Assembly (NCBI GenBank): GCA_000961725.1
Contig: LADS01000004.1
Coordinates: 310,001-374,000 of the forward strand
Reading direction: 5' to 3'
DNA from: Desulfobulbaceae bacterium BRH_c16a
GTDB lineage: Bacteria > Desulfobacterota > Desulfobulbia > Desulfobulbales > Desulfocapsaceae
DNA length: 64,000 bases
In this document: positions 42,095-49,989 of the stretch, piece by piece
How the letters are laid out: the number at the start of each line of letters is the position of its first letter
How positions within the stretch are numbered: position 1 is the first letter of the stretch
The notes under the pieces: model-generated
What the model saw: only the letters and a program-made list of their open reading frames with translations
The model's database searches: none
Told to the model about the DNA's origin: nothing
Program-made: the position numbers and the translations under genes

Positions 42095-44727
42095 CAGACC
42101 GCCTCTCCTCCGGCAAACATGGTCTCCGCCTTCTGGTCGGCGGTGGCGGCATCCTCGGACTGGTTCTTTTCTTTGTCCGGCATCTCCATTTTATGCGACC
42201 CTGCCGGAGTGCTCAGGATGGCAACCGGATCAAACTCCTTCCAGAGAGGGATGGTTGCCAACAAGCTCGACAACAGTGAGCCGGTGCGCAGGAGATAACT
42301 CATTATCCCGGCGGTAATGGATACCGACATGCCGGTAGTGGTATAGACCACCAGCCTGTTTTCGTTGACCGATTGTAAAAACGACTGGTCCATCTCCTGA
42401 CGCATGATCTCGATTTGATGATGGATCATCTCGTTCATAGGCACAGGATTGCCGTAACTCAATGAATCGGGGGAATAGGGGGCGGCAACGGCGGAGGAAG
42501 GAGTGATGAAATCCAGGGCACTTTGGGCGGCTGTTCGGATCACATCGAGGATTACCCCTTCAGTGCCTCCGTAATTGGCCACCAACTGGGTGGCGGTACT
42601 TTCGGCCGCATCGGCTTGGGTGGAGAGATGTCCGCTCTCCATCTCGTACATTTCGGCGGGCGGCTCGTCCTCCACTGCATGATAATCTTCCTGCAAAGGT
42701 TTCTGTTCTATGGTCTGATCACTTCCCGCTTTATTTCTCGGGGAATTATCGATAGCGCTTGTTTCAATTTCCTCATAGGCCGAGTGTTCGAGGGAATTAT
42801 CAGCCAGGGGAAAACCTGGCGATTCCGCACCACTGCCGGATCCGGTGTCGATACCCGATGTATCTGCTGCCAATCCATCTTCTTCGCGATGGTCAGATTC
42901 AATTTGATCTTCATTACCTGGAATTTTATTCGTATCGTCAGGCGGTAAATCGGGCGCTATCTCTTCGGGTTTGTCGGGATCAGGGACCGGATCAGGAGCC
43001 GGATCGGGAGTTGGATCGGGAGCCTGAATTGGAACAGGGGGTGGAGCAGGATTTTCGGCACTAGTGACGTTAATAGTCTGCTGGACGGTGTTGCTGATGC
43101 CGCCGTCGCCGTCGGTAAGGACGAAGTCAACGGTACGCGGCACGGTCGACGGTTCGCCCGAGCTGTTGCAGTAGGCGATCTGCTGCATCACTTCCTGGAC
43201 GCGAACCGGGGTGGCCAGGGGACTCCAGGAGACGACAAGCGCGGTGCCGTCGGTGCCGCCGGAGAAACTGCCGACCAGCCATTGATCTACTTTGATATTT
43301 TGGTTCAGCAGCGAGACGTCGCCACCCTCGACGATCACCAGCTGGTCGTCGGAGCTGCCGCCGACGGAGAATCCGACGGTCAGCGTTCCCTGGAAGAAAT
43401 CGTCGCTGTCTACATCGGTAACCGTGGCGGCCGGGGCGATGATCGTTGCTGGATCGCCTTCGTTGTAGTCGAGCGTCCCGCCGGGCACAATCAACATCGG
43501 GGCAATGTTAGCCGGTGGTGCCTGGACGTTGATGGAGTGGACGGTCGGGCCGACAGTGCCGCCGAGGCCGTCGGCCACGGTGAAGGTAAAACTGTCTGCT
43601 GCAGAGTCGGCGCCGCCGTGCACGTAGCGAAGCAGCTCGGCGTCGATGTCCGCCTGGCTAAAGGTGTCGCTGATCCCGAGGACGACGCCGTCGAGTTCAA
43701 GGGTGCCTTTGGCCGGGTCCTCGGTCAGGGTATAGGTGACCTCTGCGATATTGTCCGGGTCGGTGACCTGCAACCGGGAAGTGGTGATGGGTTCCGTCGC
43801 TCCCTGCTCCAGGATCAGCGGGTCGTTTACCATTACCACCGGCGCGTTGTTGACGGCGATGACGTTGATGGTCTGCTGAGCGAGGTTGCTGGTGCCGTCG
43901 TCGCCATCGGTGACAACGAAGTCAACGATGCGCGACACAGTCGACGGATCGTCAGAGTTGTTGAGGTAGGCAATCTGCCGCAGCACCTCCTGGACCCGTT
44001 CCGGGGTGGCGATGGGATGCCAGGAAACAACCAGCGCGGTACCGTCGGTGCCGCCGGAGAAGCTGCCTACCAGCCATTGATCCACTTTGATATTTTCGTT
44101 CAGCAGCGAGACGTTGCCGCCCTCGACGATCACCAGCTGGTCGCCGGCGCTGCCGTCGGCTGAGAAACTGACGGTCAAGGTACCCTGGAAGAAATCGTCG
44201 CTGTCGATATCGATAACCGTGGCGTCCGGGGCGATGATCGTTGCCGGATCGCCTTCGTTGTAGTCAAGCGGCCCGTCGAGATGCAGATCCAGCACCGGTC
44301 CGGCGTTAAACACTATCTCGCTGGTGATCACAGGAATTGCAGAACTCTCGACACTCTCATTTTCCCCGGTACTGCCCGCGGGATCGATCGGGACTGCCGC
44401 AGACTCTTCGGCCGCTTCCTGCTCCGGGACGGTATCGGTAACCGCCGCCTCCACCGGCTCGGCCTCCCCTGTTCCGTCGACAACTGTTTCATCCGGGACA
44501 ACCACCGGTTCGGCTGTCACAACGCTCTCATTTTCCTCCGCCGGGTCGATGGCGGCATTATCCGACTCGGCCCCTGCTTCCAGTTCGGCGTGTACTGCCG
44601 GTTCCTCTTCGTAATCCTGCTCCAGCACATTGACCGCGACGGACTCGATAATATCGGCGGAGAAGAGCAGGCGGGGTTCCAGTTCCTCAAAGAGCAGAGA
44701 GTTTACCATCGATTTCAGCTGTGGCAT
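42094..44727 (-). CDS. LEPR-XLL domain repetitive surface protein
   Basis: 877 residues. N-terminus SLLFEELEPRLLFSADI holds the LEPR-XLL motif that marks large repetitive exported proteins. An acidic linker follows, then two near-identical repeats of about 145 residues (LDYNEGDPATIIAP...DDFFQGTLTVSF...VDQWLVGSFSGGTDGTALVVSW), the first joined to a cadherin/CSPG-like unit (LEQGATEPITTSRLQVTDPDNIAEVTY). A Pro-Asp linker, a very acidic stretch and a C-terminal membrane helix follow (about 795-825; GIMSYLLRTGSLLSSLLATIPLW, then KEFDPVAIL), with a short charged tail. The ending resembles C-terminal anchors of other bacterial repetitive adhesins (from memory). Strong site GGAGGAG. Genes upstream would export or anchor it. 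Confidence 0.88.
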   Translation of the reverse strand: MPQLKSMVNSLLFEELEPRLLFSADIIESVAVNVLEQDYEEEPAVHAELEAGAESDNAAIDPAEENESVVTAEPVVVPDETVVDGTGEAEPVEAAVTDTVPEQEAAEESAAVPIDPAGSTGENESVESSAIPVITSEIVFNAGPVLDLHLDGPLDYNEGDPATIIAPDATVIDIDSDDFFQGTLTVSFSADGSAGDQLVIVEGGNVSLLNENIKVDQWLVGSFSGGTDGTALVVSWHPIATPERVQEVLRQIAYLNNSDDPSTVSRIVDFVVTDGDDGTSNLAQQTINVIAVNNAPVVMVNDPLILEQGATEPITTSRLQVTDPDNIAEVTYTLTEDPAKGTLELDGVVLGISDTFSQADIDAELLRYVHGGADSAADSFTFTVADGLGGTVGPTVHSINVQAPPANIAPMLIVPGGTLDYNEGDPATIIAPAATVTDVDSDDFFQGTLTVGFSVGGSSDDQLVIVEGGDVSLLNQNIKVDQWLVGSFSGGTDGTALVVSWSPLATPVRVQEVMQQIAYCNSSGEPSTVPRTVDFVLTDGDGGISNTVQQTINVTSAENPAPPPVPIQAPDPTPDPAPDPVPDPDKPEEIAPDLPPDDTNKIPGNEDQIESDHREEDGLAADTSGIDTGSGSGAESPGFPLADNSLEHSAYEEIETSAIDNSPRNKAGSDQTIEQKPLQEDYHAVEDEPPAEMYEMESGHLSTQADAAESTATQLVANYGGTEGVILDVIRTAAQSALDFITPSSAVAAPYSPDSLSYGNPVPMNEMIHHQIEIMRQEMDQSFLQSVNENRLVVYTTTGMSVSITAGIMSYLLRTGSLLSSLLATIPLWKEFDPVAILSTPAGSHKMEMPDKEKNQSEDAATADQKAETMFAGGEAV

Positions 44728-44738
44728 ATCTCCTCCTT

Positions 44739-45662
44739 CTATCGAATGGATGTCGTGAGAATCGGATCGTGCACCACGATCCTGGACGCCCTTTTGGCCT
44801 TCCCGGTGTACGAATCCTCAGGTGAAGAGGCTGTTGCGGCATCCGCAAGAAAGCGCACGGTGCACTTCAGGCCGCTGGGGAGCCTGGTGTCGGGGTTAGG
44901 AAGTTCCAGTCGCACGGCAAAGGTGCCGGTTGCCGGATCGATTACCTTGTCGACGATGACTACGGTGGAACTGTAAATGCCCTCCTCCGCCCCTTCCGGC
45001 CGCACATCGGCTTTCATGCCGGGTGCGATATCCTTGAACATTTCGGCGGGCAGGATGACCTCCACCCGCAGCGGATCCAACTGCGCCAGCTTCAGCAGCG
45101 GTTTGTCGTCGACATATTCTCCGGGAGCTACGAACCGATCGACCACGACCCCGGAAATCGGGCTTTTTATGGTACGCTGGTCAAGCAGCGACCGGGCACG
45201 TTCAAGATCAAGCCTGGCCAGCAGCTTGTTCTCTTCGGCCTTCTGCAGTCGGGCATGGGCGAGCGCCACATTGGTCGCCGCCTGCTCTTTTTCCTCGGCG
45301 GATACGGCCTGTTTGGCGAACAGATCCTCGGCACGGGCAAACGACCGCTGGGCGAAGATCACTTTCTCCTTCTCCAGTTCCAATTCGCCCGTGCCCTGGG
45401 CCATGGCCAGAGCCCGTTCGACAACAGCGTTTTCCACAGAAGATTCAAGACATACCAGGGGTTCGCCTTTCTTTACCGAACTGCTTTTCTGGACACGGAC
45501 GGATTCGACTACTCCGTCCACCGGAGTGCCGACGTTCACCAGTTCGTAGGGTTCAATCAATCCCTCGAATTCGACCGGGCTGTCTCCCTTTGCCGGTTCG
45601 ACAGCCAAAACCAGGAACAGAGTAAAAACCAGGATGGTGAAATGGTTGGAAAGGTGTCTCAT
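44739..45662 (-). CDS. HlyD-type periplasmic adaptor
   Basis: 307 residues from the ATG at 45662 (site GAGGGAGGA); an open extension to 45833 overlaps the SecA-like gene and lacks support. Signal peptide or anchor about 10-25, biotinyl-lipoyl halves (GTPVDGVVESVRVQKSSSVKKGEPLVCLE and RTIKSPISGVVVDRFVAPGEYVDDKPLLKLA), helical hairpin between them, and a beta-barrel part with PLRVEVILPAEMFKDIAPGMKADV. 11 nt before the LEPR-XLL gene. No RND pump or ABC exporter is linked, unlike usual adaptors. The 133-bp spacer to the SecA-like gene may hold an internal promoter. Confidence 0.88.
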   Translation of the reverse strand: MRHLSNHFTILVFTLFLVLAVEPAKGDSPVEFEGLIEPYELVNVGTPVDGVVESVRVQKSSSVKKGEPLVCLESSVENAVVERALAMAQGTGELELEKEKVIFAQRSFARAEDLFAKQAVSAEEKEQAATNVALAHARLQKAEENKLLARLDLERARSLLDQRTIKSPISGVVVDRFVAPGEYVDDKPLLKLAQLDPLRVEVILPAEMFKDIAPGMKADVRPEGAEEGIYSSTVVIVDKVIDPATGTFAVRLELPNPDTRLPSGLKCTVRFLADAATASSPEDSYTGKAKRASRIVVHDPILTTSIR

Positions 45663-45795
45663 TTGCAGTCCTCCCTCGTTGTTCGGTTCAACGAGCTGTG
45701 TTGTGCACTGTTGGATAACACTTTGATCAAAAAAACTTATCAATATAAATACTTGTCTGGTAACACATGTTCCAAATGTGCCGGAGCCTTTCCTC

Positions 45796-47805
45796 CTATT
45801 CGATCTTGCCGCTGAAGGCGAGCAGCCGGTCAAGTTGCTCTTCCACCTGCAGCAGATCCCGGCGAATATGGAGGTCGCGTCTTTCCCGCGCGGCCTGGGC
45901 GAAACACTTGGCGATCAGCCCAAGGCGCTGGGCGGCGAGCCTGTCGTTGCGAATCAACCAGCCGAAAAAACGGCGGAGGGTTGAGCTGAGATACGACTGC
46001 AACAGGTCATCCTCGAGGGAAATGATCGATTCATAGCTTCCCGGATCTCCCTGACGACCGCATCGGCCATGGAGCTGGCGATCTATTCGTCGTGCTTCGT
46101 TGCTCTCGGTGACGATAATGTGCAGGCCGCCCAGTCCGGCGACGCCCGGCCCGAGATGAATATCCGTTCCGCGGCCGGCCATATTGGTAGCGATGGTGAT
46201 GGCGGATTTTTCCCCGGCCCGGGCGATGATCTCGGCCTCTGCTGCATCCTGCCTGGCATTGAGTACCCGGTGGGCGAGTCCCGCCTTGGTCAACAGGGTG
46301 CTGAGCCTCTCGGAATCGGCAACCGACCGGGTGCCGACCAGCACGGGATGCTGCTCCCGCTGCATTTTCCGGATTCGCTGGACGATGGCTGCATAGTTCG
46401 TCTCTTTGTCGGCGCTTATGCTGCAGCCCAGTTCCCTGCGGCGGTTTGGCCGATGGGGGGGAATCCGCGAGACCGCCAGCCCGTAAACCGACCACAGCTC
46501 CCGGCGCACTTCCCGGGCGGTGCCGGTCATCCCGGCAAGATGGAGATAGCGCCGGAAAAAACGCTGATAGGTCAACCGGGCGATCGTTTCCCGCCGCCCG
46601 GTTACCCGGCAGTTCTCCTTGATTTCGATCATCTGGTGCAGTCCGCGCCCCCAGCAACGATCCTTCATGGTCCGGCCGGTGTTCTCGTCGATGATCAGAA
46701 CCTTGCCTCCTTCGACCAGATAGTTGCGATCGCGCAGATAGAGATGTCGGGCGGCGAGGGCCTGGCCCACCAGTTCCTCCCGGCGTTTGGGGCCGTTCCA
46801 GATCGGGCCGAGTGGCCTGGCGGCCTCGGTTAGCAGTCCACGTCCAATATCACACAAGAAAACCTTGTGCTTGCTGCGATCGATGGTGAAATCCTCCCGA
46901 GCCCGCAGCTGCATCGCCAGTTCCATCGCCTGCCGGTAGATCGGTTCTTCTTCCGAACCTTCCTGCTTACGGGAAATAACCAGGGGGGTGCGGGCCTCGT
47001 CTATGAGCACACTGTCTGCCTCGTCGATGATGGCGAAGCAGAGCCCGCGAAGAAACAACCGGCCGGTACGGGCCTTGTCGCTGTGCAGCCGTTCGAGCTG
47101 CAGCCGCAATCGACCGTGATCGTTGCCGAGCAGAATGCGGTCGCGCAGGTAATCGAAGGCAAGCTGCTGACTGGTGCAGTAGGTTATATCGCAGCCATAG
47201 GCGGCCCGCCGGGCCGGCGCATCCATGGCCGTGGTGACTGTGCCGACACTGAGGCCCAGAGCCCGGTAGACCGGCCCCATCAGCTGCGCGTCGCGCCTGG
47301 CCAGGTAATCGTTGACCGTGACGACATGCACCGGCATACCGGTCATCGCCGCTGCCGCCGCGGCCAGGGTTGCGGTCAGGGTCTTGCCTTCGCCGGTTTC
47401 CATCTCCGCCAGTCGGCCGTGGACCATGACCCAGCCGCCAAGCAGTTGGCTGTCGTAGTGGCGCACGCCGATGGTTCTTCCCGCTGTTTCCCTAACCAGG
47501 GCGAAGGTTCGGCTGGTCAGATCGCCGGTCAGGCCATACCGGTGCAGCTCGCGGCGCAGCTCCTGCGATTGGTCGGCCAGTTCGGCGTCCGACAGCTTTG
47601 CCAACAGGGAAGCGTGGCGATGAATGGCGTCGAGGGTGGGGCCGAAGGTGGAACGGGCGACATCGACGGTTTTCACTACGCCGTTCAAGGCATGGAACAT
47701 TCCGGACAGCCAACCGGAGGGAGCCTGGCGGCGTTCCGGATACGAGCCCACCCCGCTCCCCGGTCGCAGTAAAAGTGTTTGTCTATGAAAACGCGACTCA
47801 GGCAT
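45796..47805 (-). CDS. Short SecA-like translocase ATPase
   Basis: 669 residues from the ATG at 47805 (site GCGGAGGTTCC, 8-nt overlap with the M50 gene); the frame open to 47916 is rejected for this reason. Walker A AEMETGEGKT, preprotein cross-linking region, DEAD box IIDEADSVLIDEARTPL, motif MTGTA, helicase motif VI-like GRGTDIHLGPG and GRCGRQGDPGS are all intact. It ends about 75 residues after GRQGDPGS, where SecA (about 840-900) continues with the scaffold/two-helix finger and zinc C-tail, so these are missing. Also no C-terminal SecB motif. This is not the housekeeping SecA; genomic position suggests that it drives export of the repetitive protein. Confidence 0.9.
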   Translation of the reverse strand: MPESRFHRQTLLLRPGSGVGSYPERRQAPSGWLSGMFHALNGVVKTVDVARSTFGPTLDAIHRHASLLAKLSDAELADQSQELRRELHRYGLTGDLTSRTFALVRETAGRTIGVRHYDSQLLGGWVMVHGRLAEMETGEGKTLTATLAAAAAAMTGMPVHVVTVNDYLARRDAQLMGPVYRALGLSVGTVTTAMDAPARRAAYGCDITYCTSQQLAFDYLRDRILLGNDHGRLRLQLERLHSDKARTGRLFLRGLCFAIIDEADSVLIDEARTPLVISRKQEGSEEEPIYRQAMELAMQLRAREDFTIDRSKHKVFLCDIGRGLLTEAARPLGPIWNGPKRREELVGQALAARHLYLRDRNYLVEGGKVLIIDENTGRTMKDRCWGRGLHQMIEIKENCRVTGRRETIARLTYQRFFRRYLHLAGMTGTAREVRRELWSVYGLAVSRIPPHRPNRRRELGCSISADKETNYAAIVQRIRKMQREQHPVLVGTRSVADSERLSTLLTKAGLAHRVLNARQDAAEAEIIARAGEKSAITIATNMAGRGTDIHLGPGVAGLGGLHIIVTESNEARRIDRQLHGRCGRQGDPGSYESIISLEDDLLQSYLSSTLRRFFGWLIRNDRLAAQRLGLIAKCFAQAARERRDLHIRRDLLQVEEQLDRLLAFSGKIE

Positions 47806-49936
47806 GGAACCTCCGCAGGAAGAGTTGTCTAAGCAGGCGATACCATTGCAGGGCCAGCGGCTCATGGCCGTGGTCGATCCGGATATTGGCCCGTTCGCCG
47901 ATTCTGATCGGATCATGGCGCGCCGACAGCCTCATCTCGAACTGGAACGTTTTCACCATGGTCTGCAGCCCGCCGGGATCGTTGGGGTCGACCGGGATGT
48001 TGCCGCCACCGAAGGTGCCGAGGACCGGACTGGGGAGAGTATCGCTGGCCGCCGGGACCTCCCGGTCGATGAAGGCGGCAAGCGGCGTATCGAGGTTTCC
48101 GGCAAGGCGGAGTTCGATGGCGCCGCTCCGTTCCCGCACCAGGGCGATATCGGCCTGACCCACGACCATGATCACGGTCGGTTCAACCGCGCCCATGATG
48201 TAACCGAGGATCTCCCCTTGCTTGACAAATCGTCCCGGCAGGTTTTCGGCCTCGGGTACAATAAAGCGTCCCCGGCCGGGGCTGCGGACGGTCAACTCCT
48301 CCATCCTTTCCCGGACACGGATAAGCGATGCTTCCTCCGAGGCCATTTCCTTTTTGAGAATCTCCCGTTGCACCCGGGACTGGAGGGGTTCGGCGTTATA
48401 CCGTGCCCGCACCCCCGTCAGATTGGCCGCAAGCACTTTGGATTCGGCTTTGATATAAGGGTCCTCACAGTAAATGAGCGGATCGCCGATGTCGACCGTG
48501 GTTCCGTCCGGCACGACCACGTCGGTGACGAAACAATCGGTTCCGGCCCGAACCCGGGAGTTTTCCGGCAGGAAAACTACCCCCTGAGCCCTGGTCCGCA
48601 AGGGGACCGGCACGGCAAAAATCAACATCGCCACGGCGACGACTATGGCCAGCGTCGTCACGACAAATCGTGTCCGTTTGCGGCGTCCGCTTATGCTCGA
48701 GTAGAACCTGTAGCTGTTGCGAACCGCCGGGACAACAATCTGGCTATAAATCGCCCAGGCCGCAATACAAACGCCGATGGTGAAGAATTTGGTGCTGATC
48801 GACAGGGCGAGCACCGCCATGATGAACAGCCGGTAGCAAAAAGCGGCAATGCCGTAGACGACGAACCAGGTGCTCTCTCCACGAGCGGTGACAGGCGACA
48901 CGGCATCTTCGACAGCGAAGATATGACGCTGCAGCAGATAGCCGAGGTACCCGGTGGAGCGCTGCGCCAGGTTGGGGATTTCCAGCAGGTCCGCCAGGAC
49001 GAAATAGCCGTCGAAACGGAGCAGGGGATTGCCGTTGAACAGCAGCGTGGATACTCCGCCGATCAGCATGACGTTATAGGCCAAAGTCCTGACCTGTCCT
49101 GGTTCGATACTCAGCCAGAGGAACAGGGCCAGGGCGGCGACGAATAACTCGACTGCTATCCCGGCCGCGGCCACGGCGATCCGCCTGTGCTTTTCGGGGA
49201 AAGCGGCGGAGCAGGAGGCCTCGACATAAGGAATCGGCGTAAAAACAAGCAGCATGATGCCCATTTCATGTACCTCGCCGCCCCAGATCCGGACAGCGAA
49301 GGCATGGCCCAGCTCATGCAGCAGCTTGACCAGCGGAAACGTGAGCCAGATGAGCAAAAGATTTTCGGGGATCAGCACCCGATCTGCCATGCCATAGGTC
49401 AGTTCCGACCAGTGCACGGCGGCGAGCACCAGGGCCGGGCCGACGACCGCAAGCCACAGCAGGGCGCCGGCCCAGCCGGCGAACGGTTTAACCAGCGGCA
49501 GCCCTTTTACCAGGAAACGATCGGGATCGAACAACGGGAAGCGCAAAGCCAGGGGATTCATCAACCGCTTTCTCCATTTCCCCCGATGTCGCTCCTGACG
49601 CTGAAACATTTCCAAAAAATCCGGAGAGATATTGCTCTGCAGCACATCGGCGCCATGAAGCTTGGCGAGCAATCGGATGGTCTCGTCCTGGGACGGCACT
49701 TCGTCGCCCAGGGTAGCCGCGGCCCTGTTCCAGATCTCCCGCACGGTCCGGCTGCCGTTCATCAGACCGATGATGAGATAGGCGGCACTGTTGAAGCGGT
49801 GCTGACGACTGGACGATGGGTCCTGCAGAACGTACCAGCTCCTGCCGCGGTAGGTGTGGCGGCAGACCCGAACATGACTGCACAACGATGGTTTGATGTC
49901 GGCTACCCGGTACCAGTATGCGCTGAAGAGTGACAT
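47798..49936 (-). CDS. PqqD-like / M50 site-2 protease / HlyD fusion protein
   Basis: 712 residues. Residues about 25-110 form a PqqD-like winged domain (YVLQDPSSSRQHRFNSAAYLIIGLMNGSRTVREIW), which in peptide-maturation systems binds substrates. Multi-span membrane part about 150-430 with the metalloprotease motif LLHELGHAFAVRIWGGEVHEMG and the second M50 motif NGNPLLRFDGYFVLADLL. C-terminal periplasmic part about 450-712 is HlyD-like (AQGVVFLPENSRVRAGTDCFVTDVVVPDGTTVDIGDPL). Combines membrane proteolysis with an adaptor arm. Between GAF-HlyD and the SecA-like gene in one operon. Confidence 0.88.
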   Translation of the reverse strand: MSLFSAYWYRVADIKPSLCSHVRVCRHTYRGRSWYVLQDPSSSRQHRFNSAAYLIIGLMNGSRTVREIWNRAAATLGDEVPSQDETIRLLAKLHGADVLQSNISPDFLEMFQRQERHRGKWRKRLMNPLALRFPLFDPDRFLVKGLPLVKPFAGWAGALLWLAVVGPALVLAAVHWSELTYGMADRVLIPENLLLIWLTFPLVKLLHELGHAFAVRIWGGEVHEMGIMLLVFTPIPYVEASCSAAFPEKHRRIAVAAAGIAVELFVAALALFLWLSIEPGQVRTLAYNVMLIGGVSTLLFNGNPLLRFDGYFVLADLLEIPNLAQRSTGYLGYLLQRHIFAVEDAVSPVTARGESTWFVVYGIAAFCYRLFIMAVLALSISTKFFTIGVCIAAWAIYSQIVVPAVRNSYRFYSSISGRRKRTRFVVTTLAIVVAVAMLIFAVPVPLRTRAQGVVFLPENSRVRAGTDCFVTDVVVPDGTTVDIGDPLIYCEDPYIKAESKVLAANLTGVRARYNAEPLQSRVQREILKKEMASEEASLIRVRERMEELTVRSPGRGRFIVPEAENLPGRFVKQGEILGYIMGAVEPTVIMVVGQADIALVRERSGAIELRLAGNLDTPLAAFIDREVPAASDTLPSPVLGTFGGGNIPVDPNDPGGLQTMVKTFQFEMRLSARHDPIRIGERANIRIDHGHEPLALQWYRLLRQLFLRRFHA

Positions 49937-49989
49937 TTATCGAGTCGGTCGTTCGACGCCTTTCGGAGTCGGATTCAGGTTACGGTGTG

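Noticed and set aside
45663..45833. Longer N-terminus of the HlyD adaptor
   Set aside because: The extension overlaps the SecA-like gene, looks unlike a signal peptide, and the ATG at 45662 has a good site.
47806..47916. Longer N-terminus of the SecA-like protein
   Set aside because: It would overlap the M50-HlyD gene by over 100 nt; the ATG at 47805 has a strong ribosome site.
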